Shown here: positions 37,630 to 46,669 of the stretch, piece by piece | Position numbering within the stretch: the stretch's first letter is position 1 | Layout of the letters: the number at the start of each line of letters is the position of its first letter | Assembly: GCF_011764425.1 (NCBI RefSeq) | Contig: NZ_BLPF01000001.1 | Location: 4,207,001-4,271,000, forward strand | Direction: 5' to 3' | From: Phytohabitans houttuyneae | Lineage (GTDB): Bacteria; Actinomycetota; Actinomycetes; Mycobacteriales; Micromonosporaceae | DNA: 64,000 nucleotides | Program-made: the position numbers and the translations under genes | Notes under the pieces: model-generated | Told to the model about the DNA's origin: nothing | Databases searched by the model: none | The model's input: the letters and a program-made list of their open reading frames with translations, nothing else

Positions 37630-38004
37630 ATCATGCGATCGGCGCCCTCTCCCTACCAGCGTCGAGACATCAGACTCGCCAGAGTGGCGCCGGCCGCGGC
37701 CGCCGACACCCGTCCACTGAGGACAGCCGACCCGGGTTTACGGGGTACCGGCCCAGCTCAACGACGCTGGAGGCAACCGTGGCCCGCGCGAAGGCCCGCC
37801 ATGCGGCGGCGACTTGTGGACCGCCGGGATCGGCGCGAAAACCCCACGACGTCGAAGACCGAAAGATTGCCTCTATCTGCACCATAACTGTGCCGGCTGC
37901 AGTCCACTGGTGGGCGTTGTCACGCTACGGAGTCGGTCGAAACGAGTGAGGCGGTAATCACACGTCCGCGGAACCGCCGCTTCCCGCCACGCCTCTTTCC
38001 CGGC
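37630..38004. other. Intergenic region, 375 bp
   Basis: Divergent region between the TetR gene and the lipoprotein gene. It must hold both promoters. Small ORFs on either strand look like noise. No confident promoter boxes seen. Confidence 0.45.
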
Positions 38005-39264
38005 ATGACGAATCCTCCGGGGCTGATGTACCGGCGCACAGTCCTTCAGCTCGCCGGGCTCGCCGGCGCCGGCACGGTGCTCGGCGCCTGCGACTCGGGT
38101 CCAGCGGCCAAGCCGAAGGCAGCTCCCGGCGACCTGCTCGTCGTGGAGACGCAGGCGGGACTCGCGGTCGTGGACGCCGGCACCGGCCAGGTCACACTGC
38201 CCGCCGCCCCGTCGATCGTCACGAGTGACCGCACCCGGCTGGTCCGTACCGAGTGGACCGGCAAGGGCACCAAGCTGGCGACCCACGGGCTGCCCACCGG
38301 CGAGGTGGTCTCCGGGAGCGTGGTCCGCGACAAGCTGGCGGCGCGCGTCGTCTCCGCCGAAGGGCGCCTCGTCGCGCTCGCTCCACCCGCCGGGCCGCGT
38401 AGCCGTACCACCATCGCGGTCGCCGACGGCAGCGGCGAGCGGACCCGCGTCGACCTGCCGGGCAACCTCGACCCCGAGGCGTTCGACGTCACCGGGCAGT
38501 ACCTCTTTGTCCTGGACTACCTGCCGCCAACCGCGCCGGACCGGTACCGCGTCCGCGCCCTCAACCTGCGCTCCGGCGCCCTTGAGCCGCTGCTGACCCG
38601 AAACAAGGCGGTCCTGCCGCCAGGTGCCGAGGAGGAGATGCGCGGCCAGGGCCGGCAGGCGGTGTACGACGCGAAGCGGCAGCAGCTCTTCACGCTTTAC
38701 ACCCACCAGCCCGACCACCTGCACAGCCGCGACCTCCTGGCCGGTGCGCGGGACAGCGCGCCGCACGTACACGCTTTCGTGCACACGCTGCACCTGGGTC
38801 AGCGGTGGGCGTACTGCATCGACCTGCCGGAGCCGTTCGGTGTCCGGGCGGCCGACCGCCACGCGATCGCCCTCAGCGGCGACGGACTGCGGCTCTGCGT
38901 CGTCGACGCGGTCACCGGCACGGTCGCGGTGATCGACCCGGAGGGCCTCACGGTGGCGAGCACCGCTCCACTCGCCGCACCGGCCGGCGCGGGACCGGCG
39001 ACCGCCGCCCTCACCGCCGACGGCGGGCGGCTCGTCGTGGGCGGCGGCGACAAGGTTGTGGTCATGCCGATGGGTACCTCCGGCGCCGCCACCCGGTGGT
39101 CGACCGGCTCGCCGGTGCGCGGGTTGGCGCTGCTCGACGGCACCGAGAAGGTGTACGTGGGCCAGGAGGGCGCCATCACCGCGCACGACCTGACCACCGG
39201 CAAGCAGCTGTCCCGAACCGCGGTGCCCGGCCTGGTCTCGATCCGCCAGGTCATCGCCCGCTGA
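38005..39264 (+). CDS. Lipoprotein with beta-propeller-like repeats
   Basis: A 419-residue exported lipoprotein. MYRRTVLQLAGLAGAGTVLG is followed by the lipobox Cys (LGAC at about 30); the two Arg suggest possible Tat export. The body has repeated beta-strand units of the type LAVVDAGTGQV, VVDAVTGTVAVIDPEGLTV and ITAHDLTTGKQL, as in YncE-like propeller proteins. It is convergent with the exported aminotransferase-like gene, separated by 1 bp. Function unknown; it may be an extracytoplasmic binding or scaffold protein. Confidence 0.7.
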   Translation: MTNPPGLMYRRTVLQLAGLAGAGTVLGACDSGPAAKPKAAPGDLLVVETQAGLAVVDAGTGQVTLPAAPSIVTSDRTRLVRTEWTGKGTKLATHGLPTGEVVSGSVVRDKLAARVVSAEGRLVALAPPAGPRSRTTIAVADGSGERTRVDLPGNLDPEAFDVTGQYLFVLDYLPPTAPDRYRVRALNLRSGALEPLLTRNKAVLPPGAEEEMRGQGRQAVYDAKRQQLFTLYTHQPDHLHSRDLLAGARDSAPHVHAFVHTLHLGQRWAYCIDLPEPFGVRAADRHAIALSGDGLRLCVVDAVTGTVAVIDPEGLTVASTAPLAAPAGAGPATAALTADGGRLVVGGGDKVVVMPMGTSGAATRWSTGSPVRGLALLDGTEKVYVGQEGAITAHDLTTGKQLSRTAVPGLVSIRQVIAR

Positions 39265-39265
39265 C

Positions 39266-40579
39266 CTAAACGAGCGTTCGGGCCGCCTTCACCGTGGCCT
39301 CCACGTCGGCCTCATTGTTGACGATCGTCGTACCGAACCGCAGCAACGTCGGCCGGTAAGGCGTCGCGCTGGCTACGACCTTGAGGCCGCGCAGCCGGGC
39401 CACGGCCTCGTCGACGCTGACCTCGGGCACCTGGCAGCAGACGACACCGGCGGACAGGTCCGGGCTCTTCGGCGTCATCAGCTTGAGCCCGCCGATACCC
39501 GCGAGCCCGTCCTTGAGGGCGGTCGCCAGCTCGTGGGTGCGTGCCGCGACCCGCGGCCGCCCGATCGCCTTGTGAAAGTCGAACGCCTCGGCTAGCGCCC
39601 ACCTGTGCTCGAAGCTGTGGTAGCCACCCGGTGTGGCCGCCGGGCCGGGCGGGGTGGCGCCGCCGTCGAAGCCGAGCCACGCGCCGATGCTGCGCCCGTC
39701 GAACGTGGGGATCAGCGGTGTGAACCGCGCCCAACCCTCGGTCGACCCCCAGACAAGCCCGGTGCCGCGCGGGCCGAGCAGCCACTTGTGGCACCCGGAG
39801 ACAAGGAAGTCGCAGCCGAGGTCGCCCGGACTGGCGTCTTCCGCGCCGAAGCCGTGCACCGCGTCGACACAGAGCAGCACGCCGCGCCCCCGCAGCGCGT
39901 CGGCCATCGCCCGGATCGGCAGCTTGACCCCGGTGCTGGAATGCACCCAGGTCACCGCCACCACCTTGGTGCGCGCGGTCACCGCCCGGGTCAGGTTGCC
40001 CACGATCTCGTCGGTGCTGGCGGCGGCGGGGTCGGCGTAGAGCCGGGCCCGCCGAACGGTCGCCCCGTCGCGCTCGGCCCGCAGCCGCAGCGACTCGTGC
40101 GTCGCGTAAAAGTCGTGCTCGGTGGTCAGCACCTCGTCGCCCGGCCCGAGCCGCAGCCCGCTGTAAAGCAGCCCCAGCCCCATCGTGGTCGAGTCGGTGA
40201 ACGCGATGTCGTCCAGCCGCGCGTCCAGGTAGTCGGCGGCCGCCACCGCGACCCGCTCGTCCAGCCGGGCCTCGTTTTCGTGCAGGTAGCCGATCGCGTC
40301 CGCGTCCAGCCCGGCGCGGTGCCGCTCGATCGACGCGCGGACCGGCGCCGGATGCGGCGCGAACACGAAGGTGGACAGATGCGCGATTTGGGGATCGACC
40401 GCGAACTGGGCCCGTACGCTGGCCCAGTCCGTGGGAATCAGAGGCGGCGCGCTCGCAGGCGCGGGCGCCGCCGCCGGCTCCTCTTCGCACGCCGAGGCCG
40501 CACCCACCAGCCCGGCCGCTGCCGCCACCCCCAGCAGGCTTCGCCGTCTCATGCCGATAGCCTGCGCCGTCGAGGTCAC
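39266..40579 (-). CDS. Exported class V aminotransferase-fold protein (isopenicillin-N-epimerase-like)
   Basis: A 437-residue PLP-fold protein with an export signal: MRRRSLLGVAAAAGLVGAAS and a lipobox-like Cys (ASAC), i.e. a Tat-type lipoprotein. The class V fold shows THWVHSSTG-like VTWVHSSTGVKLPI, DAVHGFG (the PLP-binding Asp) and the Schiff-base Lys in SGCHKWLLGPRGTG. Cytoplasmic relatives are cysteine desulfurase and isopenicillin N epimerase types. PLP enzymes are seldom exported; Tat would allow folded, cofactor-loaded export. It lies 2 bp downstream of an SGNH hydrolase gene, probably in one transcript. Reaction unknown. Confidence 0.8.
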   Translation of the reverse strand: MTSTAQAIGMRRRSLLGVAAAAGLVGAASACEEEPAAAPAPASAPPLIPTDWASVRAQFAVDPQIAHLSTFVFAPHPAPVRASIERHRAGLDADAIGYLHENEARLDERVAVAAADYLDARLDDIAFTDSTTMGLGLLYSGLRLGPGDEVLTTEHDFYATHESLRLRAERDGATVRRARLYADPAAASTDEIVGNLTRAVTARTKVVAVTWVHSSTGVKLPIRAMADALRGRGVLLCVDAVHGFGAEDASPGDLGCDFLVSGCHKWLLGPRGTGLVWGSTEGWARFTPLIPTFDGRSIGAWLGFDGGATPPGPAATPGGYHSFEHRWALAEAFDFHKAIGRPRVAARTHELATALKDGLAGIGGLKLMTPKSPDLSAGVVCCQVPEVSVDEAVARLRGLKVVASATPYRPTLLRFGTTIVNNEADVEATVKAARTLV

Positions 40580-40581
40580 GA

Positions 40582-41373
40582 TCAGGATGCGGCGTTACCT
40601 TCCGGCTCCACCGGCCCGAGAATCGGGCGCTTTGCGGTGATCAGGTCTCCCGAGGAACGGCCGGTGATACGGCGCTTGACCCACGGCGCGAAATAGCGCC
40701 CGGCCCAGCGCAGGTCGGCCGCGCGGGCGGCCAGCCAGGGGCTGGGCTCTGGACGTGGCGGCACCAGCAGCCACTCCTCGTCGCAGCCCACGCCGAGCGC
40801 GTTCAGCACGTGCCCGGCGACGCGGCGGTGGCCGAGCTCGGACAGGTGCAGGCGGTCGACGCTCCACATCAGCGGGTGGTGAAAGGCCGGGTCCTCGTTG
40901 AGGTTGACCAGCTTGGCGCCGGTCGACTTCGCGGCCTGCTCCACCGCCTGGTTGAGCAGGGTCCCGCGCGGCAGGGTGATCCGCGCGCCCGGCAGCCGGG
41001 TGACCCAGGCATCCGAAAACCGGAAGAGGATCACGTCGGCGCCGCTGCCGCGCAGCTCCTCGACGACCTTGAAGAAACGCTCGATCAACGAACCAAGATC
41101 GAAGTTGCGGCGCAACATGTCGTTGCCGCCCGCCGCGAAGCTGATCAGGTCGGGGCGCATCGCCAGCGCCGCCGGTACCTGCTCGGACACCACGCCGGGA
41201 AACAGCCGCCCCCGGATCGCCAGGTTTGCGTACCGGAAGTCCGGCCCGACCTCGGCCGCCAACCGCGTCGCCACGAGATCCGCCCACCCGCGGTAGACAC
41301 CCTTCTGCGGGTACGGATCGTCCATTCCTTCGGTAAAGCTGTCCCCGACCGCCACAAAACTGCGCCAACTCAC
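40582..41373 (-). CDS. SGNH/GDSL-family hydrolase
   Basis: A 263-residue esterase-like protein. Motif I VAVGDSFTEG (Ser nucleophile), block II Gly in AIRGRLFPG, block III AAGGNDMLRR (Asn) and block V VDRLHLSELGHRRVAG (Asp-x-x-His) are all visible. No signal peptide. The C-terminal 60 residues are basic and Trp-rich. Likely substrates are acyl or acetyl esters of lipids or sugars; the specificity is unknown. It is divergent from proS and upstream of the exported aminotransferase-like gene. Confidence 0.9.
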   Translation of the reverse strand: MSWRSFVAVGDSFTEGMDDPYPQKGVYRGWADLVATRLAAEVGPDFRYANLAIRGRLFPGVVSEQVPAALAMRPDLISFAAGGNDMLRRNFDLGSLIERFFKVVEELRGSGADVILFRFSDAWVTRLPGARITLPRGTLLNQAVEQAAKSTGAKLVNLNEDPAFHHPLMWSVDRLHLSELGHRRVAGHVLNALGVGCDEEWLLVPPRPEPSPWLAARAADLRWAGRYFAPWVKRRITGRSSGDLITAKRPILGPVEPEGNAAS

Positions 41374-41428
41374 GATGGCCAGGGTAATGCGGGTGCCCTG
41401 ACCCTCTGCCGGTGCCTACGCTGCGCAC

Positions 41429-43135
41429 ATGTTGTTGCGGATGTCCACGCTCTTCCTTCGTACGCTGCGCGAGGACCCCGCCGACGCTGACGTGCCAAGC
41501 CACCGGCTGCTGCTGCGGGCGGGCATGATCCGGCGGGCCGCGCCGGGCGGGTTCACCTGGCTGCCGCTGGGCAAGCTCGTGCTCGACCGGGTCACTCAGG
41601 TGGTCCGCGAGGAGATGGCGGCGATCGGCGGCCAGGAGGTGTCGTTTCCGTCACTCCTGCCGCGCGAGCCGTACGAGACGAGTGGCCGGTGGACCGAGTA
41701 CGGCCCGGACATCTTCACGCTCAAGGACCGCCGCGGCGCCGAGTACCTGCTCGCACCCACGCACGAGGAGATGTTCGCCCTGCTCGTGCGGGACACGCTC
41801 AGCTCGTACAAGGACTACCCGGTGATCCTCTACCAGGTGCAGAGCAAGTTTCGCGACGAGGCGCGGCCGCGGGCGGGGCTGCTGCGCGGGCGCGAGTTCC
41901 TGATGAAGGACGCGTACTCGTTCGACCTGGACGACGCCGGCCTCGCCGCGGCGTACGAGAAGCACCGCGGCGCGTACCAGCGGATCTTCGACCGCCTGGG
42001 GTTGGACTACTCGATCGTCGCCGCGATGTCCGGCGCGATGGGCGGCTCGGCGTCCGAGGAGTTCCTCGCCGTCTCGCCGGTGGGCGAAGACACGTTCGTC
42101 GGGTGCACCCACTGCGACTACGCGGCAAACACCGAGGCCGTGCGGACACCCGTGCCGCCGGCGCGCGACCCCGCCGCACAACCCGCGCTCGAAGTGCACG
42201 ACACCCCGGACACCCCGACGATTGACACGCTCGTCGCGCTCGCCAACTCACGCCGCCTCGGCGGGCGTGCGGACTGGACCGCCGCCGACACCCTCAAAAA
42301 CGTCGTGGTCACCGTCTCGCCGCCCGGCGCCGAGCCGTACCTCCTTGTCATCGGGGTCCCTGGCGACCGTGAGGTGGACCTGAAGCGCGCGGCTGCCGCG
42401 CTGCACCCCGCGGGCGTCGCGATGTTCGACGAGTGGGCGAGCCGGTCCGACCTGGTCCGCGGCTACATCGGTCCGCAGAAGCTCTCCCTGCGCTACCTCG
42501 TGGACCCCCGCGTCGTCCCCGGCACGTCGTGGCTGACCGGCGCCAACGAGCCCGGTCGTCACGCGATCAACGTGGTGTGCGGCCGCGACTTCACGCCGGA
42601 CGGCACAATCGAGGCGGCCGAGGTGCGCGCCGGCGACCCCTGCCCGGCGTGCGGCGTGGGCACGCTCACGATGCGCCGCGGGATCGAGATCGGGCACATC
42701 TTCCAGCTCGGCCGCCGCTACACGGACCTCTTCCAGGTGGACGCGCTCGGCCCCGACGGCAAGCCGGTGCGGCCCACCATGGGCTCCTACGGCATCGGCC
42801 TCTCCCGCGCGGTCGCGGCGGTCGCCGAGCAGCACCACGACGAGCGGGGTCTGATGTGGCCGCGCGACGTGGCGCCGTTCGACGTGCACGTGATCGCCGC
42901 CGGCAAAGACCTCGGCTCCGCGGCGGTCGAGCTTGGCGGTCGCCTCGCCGCCCGCGGCCGGCGGGTGCTGGTCGACGACCGGACGCAGGTCTCCGCCGGG
43001 GTGAAGTTCACCGACGCCGAGCTGATCGGCATCCCTGAGGCCGTCGTGGTCGGGCGCCGTTTCAAGGAGGGGTACGTGGAATGGCGTGACCGGGCCACGG
43101 GCGAGCGCTCCGAGGTGTCTCTCGACCGGGTGTAG
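41429..43135 (+). CDS. proS: Proline--tRNA ligase
   Basis: Class II synthetase of 568 residues charging tRNA-Pro. It begins [20 protein letters not shown] as in bacterial-type ProRS. Motif 2 region [21 protein letters not shown], motif 3 [10 protein letters not shown], and the inserted editing (INS) domain (about 230-390) are present, along with the C-terminal anticodon-binding domain. Length equals the E. coli enzyme (572). A free-standing YbaK-type editing protein is encoded 460 bp further on, so two layers of mischarging control may exist. Confidence 0.96.
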   Translation: MLLRMSTLFLRTLREDPADADVPSHRLLLRAGMIRRAAPGGFTWLPLGKLVLDRVTQVVREEMAAIGGQEVSFPSLLPREPYETSGRWTEYGPDIFTLKDRRGAEYLLAPTHEEMFALLVRDTLSSYKDYPVILYQVQSKFRDEARPRAGLLRGREFLMKDAYSFDLDDAGLAAAYEKHRGAYQRIFDRLGLDYSIVAAMSGAMGGSASEEFLAVSPVGEDTFVGCTHCDYAANTEAVRTPVPPARDPAAQPALEVHDTPDTPTIDTLVALANSRRLGGRADWTAADTLKNVVVTVSPPGAEPYLLVIGVPGDREVDLKRAAAALHPAGVAMFDEWASRSDLVRGYIGPQKLSLRYLVDPRVVPGTSWLTGANEPGRHAINVVCGRDFTPDGTIEAAEVRAGDPCPACGVGTLTMRRGIEIGHIFQLGRRYTDLFQVDALGPDGKPVRPTMGSYGIGLSRAVAAVAEQHHDERGLMWPRDVAPFDVHVIAAGKDLGSAAVELGGRLAARGRRVLVDDRTQVSAGVKFTDAELIGIPEAVVVGRRFKEGYVEWRDRATGERSEVSLDRV

Positions 43136-43163
43136 CGCTCGGACGTGCGGGTACGAATGTCCC

Positions 43164-43589
43164 ATGGGTATCCGAACCGTGGCCGACGTGATGACCAGGC
43201 AGGTGGTCTACCTACCGGCCGAGACCACAGTGGACGAGGCCGCGCAGGCCATGCGCTCGGCCGACATCGGCGACATCGTGGTCACGGATGGCCCGGCGCT
43301 GGCCGGCATCCTCACCGACCGGGACATCGTGGTCCGGGCCGTGGCCGAGCGTCAGGATCCGACCCTCGTGACTGTTGGCTCGATCGCCAGCCGCGACCTG
43401 ATCATGATCCAGCAGGATGCCAGCACTCAGGAGGCGGCCCGCCTGATGCGCGACCGCGCGGTGCGCCGGCTCCTCGTGTGCGACGCCGACCGCCAGCTGG
43501 TCGGCGTGGTCTCGCTCGGCGACCTCGCGACCTACCTCGACCCGTCGTCCGCGCTCAGCGACATCACCGAGGCCGCGCCCAATAGTTGA
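43164..43589 (+). CDS. CBS-domain pair protein
   Basis: A 141-residue protein made of two CBS domains (DVMTRQVVYLPAETTVDEAAQ, then RDLIMIQQDASTQEAARLMR). It contains VTDGPALAGILTDRDIVVRA and RLLVCDADRQLVGVVSLGDL, typical of stand-alone adenosine-nucleotide-sensing modules. ATG at 43164 is preferred over the longer frame starting inside the proS end. No effector domain, so it probably regulates a partner. Convergent with the YbaK gene, 3 bp apart. Confidence 0.9.
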   Translation: MGIRTVADVMTRQVVYLPAETTVDEAAQAMRSADIGDIVVTDGPALAGILTDRDIVVRAVAERQDPTLVTVGSIASRDLIMIQQDASTQEAARLMRDRAVRRLLVCDADRQLVGVVSLGDLATYLDPSSALSDITEAAPNS

Positions 43590-43592
43590 TCT

Positions 43593-44165
43593 TCAGGTTT
43601 CACGTGCAACGGTATCGACAGCCTTGGCTAGATCTTCCACCACCTGGGCATTCGCGAGCGCGCCCAGCGCTGGCCCGGGCAGCACGATCTTGCTGTGACG
43701 CACGCCGGAGCCAACGATCACGTTAGGTGCGGCGACCACGCGGGAGTCGACGAGGATCGGCCAGTCTTCGGGGAGCCCGATCGGCGTGATCCCGCCGTAC
43801 TCCATCCCGGTCAGCTCCACCGCCTCCGACATGGGCGCGAAGCTCGCCTTGCGCACGTCGAGCATCTTCCGCACCACGCCGTTGACGTCGGCCCTGGTGG
43901 TGGCCAGGATGACGCAGGCCGCGTACCGGGTCACGCCCTCGCGCTTGCCGGCGACCACCACGCAGTTGGCCGAGACGTCGAGGCCCACCTCGTACGCCTC
44001 GCAGAACGCGGCCGTGTCCGCCAGCGTGGGGTCGATCGGCGCGACAAGCACCTCGTCCACGTCGACCGGCGCATCGGCCGGCCACGCGTCGAGCGCGGCC
44101 ACGGTGGGCGCGGCGAGCAGATCCGGTCGCGTGCGGGCTGGCTCGGTCTTCAGAGTCCCTATCAC
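43593..44165 (-). CDS. YbaK/EbsC-type aminoacyl-tRNA deacylase
   Basis: A 190-residue single-domain protein of the YbaK family, which clears mischarged tRNA (for example Cys-tRNA-Pro or Ala-tRNA-Pro). Family features: ANCVVVAGKREGVTRYAACV, LTGMEYGGITPIGLPEDWPI (substrate loop) and GSGVRHSKIVLPG. GTG at 44165 overlaps the NAD(P)-binding protein's stop (GTGA), so these two genes are coupled. The position near proS fits a tRNA-Pro editing role, but substrate is inferred. Confidence 0.85.
   Translation of the reverse strand: MIGTLKTEPARTRPDLLAAPTVAALDAWPADAPVDVDEVLVAPIDPTLADTAAFCEAYEVGLDVSANCVVVAGKREGVTRYAACVILATTRADVNGVVRKMLDVRKASFAPMSEAVELTGMEYGGITPIGLPEDWPILVDSRVVAAPNVIVGSGVRHSKIVLPGPALGALANAQVVEDLAKAVDTVARET
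43597..43610. promoter_or_regulatory. parS-like site (ParB binding)
   Basis: GTTTCACGTGCAAC matches the bacterial parS consensus GTTTCACGTGAAAC at 13 of 14 positions. It lies in the last codons of the YbaK gene, about 16 kb from oriC, the distance range where actinobacterial parS sites cluster. Confidence 0.65.
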
Positions 44166-44944
44166 GCCTGCGAGTCTTGCACCGGCGCGTACCGCTCGGC
44201 GAGGTAGGCCTCCCACGTCCGGATGCCGGTGGGCTGGTCGGTGGTGGTGAGCGCGCCTTCCCGCATCGCGCGAAGCATCTTGCCGGGCAGCCGCAGGGAG
44301 ATCACCGGGCGGTGCCTGCCGGTGGCGCGCAGCCAGGAGCGCACGATCTCGTCCAAGGTCTGCACCTCCGGCCCGCCGAAGTTTTCCACCCGGTAGCTCG
44401 GCCCGCCCGCGAGCAGCTCGCCGATCCGGCCCGCGACGTCGCGCGGGTCGACAAGCTGCACGGTGATCCCGGGGTCGGTGACGAGGACGCCCAGGCGGCT
44501 GGCGAGAGGCAGGAAGCGTTCATCCACAAGCTGTGGAAACTGGGTGGCCCGCAGGATCGACCACGGCACCTGGCTGGCTTGTAGGACCTTCTCGGCCGCC
44601 AGCTTGGAGCGGTAGTAGCCGAACGGGATCCGGTCGATGCCGACGATCGAGACGAGCACCACGTGAGCGAGGCCCGCCCGCTCGGCCGCGGTGACGAGGC
44701 GGCGCGTGCCTGCCACGTCCACCTCGCCGGCCTTGCGGTACTGCTTGGTCGCGGATGCGAGGTGCACCACCGCCTCCACGCCGTCCACCGCTTCGACCAG
44801 TCCCTGCCCGGTCGCGAGGTCGGCCTTCACCCAGCCGGCCCTCGGGTGACGGCTGGTGCGGCGCACGTCGTGGCCGTCCTCTTCGAGGCGGGGGACCACC
44901 GCGCTGCCCAGGACTCCGCTCGCACCTGTCACGAGAACCTTCAT
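44162..44944 (-). CDS. NAD(P)-binding SDR-like epimerase/NmrA family protein
   Basis: A 260-residue protein with a Rossmann fold. MKVLVTGASGVLGSAVVPRL is the glycine-rich motif, with VVHLASATK and the YYRSKLAAEK motif (YxxxK). The C-terminus is short and variable, as in NmrA/UDP-sugar-epimerase-like oxidoreductases. It is upstream of the coupled YbaK gene, and divergent from the alpha/beta hydrolase with an 80-bp control region. Reaction and substrate unknown. Confidence 0.85.
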   Translation of the reverse strand: MKVLVTGASGVLGSAVVPRLEEDGHDVRRTSRHPRAGWVKADLATGQGLVEAVDGVEAVVHLASATKQYRKAGEVDVAGTRRLVTAAERAGLAHVVLVSIVGIDRIPFGYYRSKLAAEKVLQASQVPWSILRATQFPQLVDERFLPLASRLGVLVTDPGITVQLVDPRDVAGRIGELLAGGPSYRVENFGGPEVQTLDEIVRSWLRATGRHRPVISLRLPGKMLRAMREGALTTTDQPTGIRTWEAYLAERYAPVQDSQA

Positions 44945-44987
44945 GCGGGGTGGACGGATCAGTCCGGCGGAACGTGACCGAGCCGGC

Positions 44988-45024
44988 TTGACGTACCCAA
45001 GCTAATGCTGTTAGCTTTTTAGCT
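44988..45024 (+). promoter_or_regulatory. Hydrolase promoter with 7-bp palindrome operator
   Basis: TTGACG (44988-44993) as a -35. An inverted repeat AAGCTAA (44999-45005), 5 bp, TTAGCTT (45011-45017) lies over the expected -10. The CDS starts at 45025, so the leader is a few bases or absent. Shape and spacing fit a TetR-type dimer site. Confidence 0.65.
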
Positions 45025-45834
45025 ATGACAACTAGTTACCTGGACCGCGGCGAGGGCCGGATCGCGTACGAGGTGAGTGGCGAAGGGCCGCTGGTCGTGT
45101 GCGTGCCCGGCATGGGCGACCTGCGCTCGACCTTCCGCTTCACCGTCGCCGCCCTGGTCGACGCGGGCTACCGGGTAGCGGCGATGGACCTGCGCGGCCA
45201 CGGGGACAGTGACGACGGCTTCGGTGCCTACGACGACCCCGCCGTGGCATCCGACATTCGCGCTCTGGTCACCCACCTCGGCGGTCGGCCGGCGCTCCTG
45301 GTCGGCAACTCGATGGGCGCCGCGGCCTCGATCATCGCGGCCGCCGAGGAGCCCGAGCTCGTCGCCGGCCTGGTGCTGCTGGGCCCGTGGGTGCGCGACC
45401 CCAAGCCCAACCCGGTGATGCGGCTGATGCAGCGCCTGATGCTGGTCAAGCCGTGGGGCCCGGCCGCCTGGCGGGCGTTCTACAAGACCCTCTATCCGGG
45501 CCGCCGCCCCACCGACCTGGCCGCCCACCTGGACCGCATCGGTGCGAGCATGCGCCGCGGCGACCACTGGCGTTCCTTCCAGCGGACCGTTGTCACCAGC
45601 CACGCCCCGGTCGAGGCCCGCCTTGACGACGTGCTGGCGCCCGCCCTGGTCGTGATGGGCGAAAAGGACCCCGACTTTCCGGACCCGGCGGCCGAGGCCC
45701 GCTTCGCGGCGGAGCGGCTGCGCGGCGAGCTGCTGATGGTGCCCGACTCGGGCCACTACCCGCAGGCCGACTCCCCCGACGTGGTCAACCCGGCGGTGCT
45801 GGCACACGCCGCCTCGGTCTTCGCCCGGTCGTAG
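45025..45834 (+). CDS. Alpha/beta hydrolase
   Basis: A 269-residue alpha/beta hydrolase-fold enzyme. PGMGDLRSTF (oxyanion region), the nucleophile elbow GNSMGAA (Ser about 95), Asp in MGEKDPDF and His in PDSGHYPQAD are in the right order. Starts at ATG with almost no 5' leader. Likely an esterase or haloalkane/epoxide-type hydrolase; substrate unknown. Its promoter carries a palindrome, so it is probably inducible. Confidence 0.9.
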   Translation: MTTSYLDRGEGRIAYEVSGEGPLVVCVPGMGDLRSTFRFTVAALVDAGYRVAAMDLRGHGDSDDGFGAYDDPAVASDIRALVTHLGGRPALLVGNSMGAAASIIAAAEEPELVAGLVLLGPWVRDPKPNPVMRLMQRLMLVKPWGPAAWRAFYKTLYPGRRPTDLAAHLDRIGASMRRGDHWRSFQRTVVTSHAPVEARLDDVLAPALVVMGEKDPDFPDPAAEARFAAERLRGELLMVPDSGHYPQADSPDVVNPAVLAHAASVFARS

Positions 45835-45871
45835 CCGTGCGGCGGCAGGCCCGCGGCGTGATGATGGCGGC

Positions 45872-46669
45872 ATGCGGGTTGCCACGCTCAACCTCTGGTG
45901 CCAGCACGGCGACTGGTCCGCACGCCGTGACGTGCTGACCGCCGGCTTCGCCGAGCTGCGGCCGGACCTGATCGCGTTTCAGGAGTCGATCGTCACGGAC
46001 GACTACGACCAGATCGCCGACCTGCTCGGCGATGGGTACGAGCTGCACCACGGCGGCGGCCGCACGCCACGGGACGGTGCCGGCACCACGATCGCCAGCC
46101 GCTGGCCGATCGCCAAGGTGCACGAGCGGGACCTCAGCGTCACCGCGCGCGTCGACCCGGCCGAGCCCTGGATCGGCCGCGTGTACGCGGCGGAGATCGA
46201 CGGCCCTGAGCCGCTGCTGTTCGTCAACCACAAGCCGTCGTACCCGTTGCACATGGAGCTTGAGCGCGAGCTGCAGGCGGTGGTCACGGCGCGCATGGTC
46301 GAGGATCTGGTCGGCGCCGACCTTCCCCACGTCGTGCTCGCCGGCGACTTCGACGCCACACCCGACGCGGCGAGCATCCGCTTCTGGTCCGGCAAGCAAT
46401 CGCTTCAGGGCGTGAGCGTCTGCTACCGAGACGCGTGGGAGCAGGCGCACCCGGGCGAGGCGGGGTACACGTTCACCACCGGCAACCCGCTGATGGGCTG
46501 GGACTGGGACCGGCGGATCGACTACATCTTCGTCCGGTGCGAGGCCAAGGGCCCGACGCTGCGGATCGACCGGTGTGAACGGCTCTTCGCCGAGCCGGTC
46601 GACGGCGTGTGGGCGAGCGACCACTTCGGACTGGTGGCCGACCTCAGCCTGGCGGCTTCTCGTACGTGA
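45872..46669 (+). CDS. Endonuclease/exonuclease/phosphatase family protein
   Basis: A 265-residue metal-dependent hydrolase of the EEP superfamily. RVATLNLWCQHGDW, the Glu in IAFQESIV, VLAGDFDATPD, IDYIFVRC and the terminal ASDHFGLVADL are the classical metal and catalytic motifs. No signal peptide. It may act on nucleic acid, phosphoinositide-like or sphingolipid-like substrates; unknown. Its 3' end overlaps the convergent methyltransferase by 26 bp. Confidence 0.88.
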   Translation: MRVATLNLWCQHGDWSARRDVLTAGFAELRPDLIAFQESIVTDDYDQIADLLGDGYELHHGGGRTPRDGAGTTIASRWPIAKVHERDLSVTARVDPAEPWIGRVYAAEIDGPEPLLFVNHKPSYPLHMELERELQAVVTARMVEDLVGADLPHVVLAGDFDATPDAASIRFWSGKQSLQGVSVCYRDAWEQAHPGEAGYTFTTGNPLMGWDWDRRIDYIFVRCEAKGPTLRIDRCERLFAEPVDGVWASDHFGLVADLSLAASRT

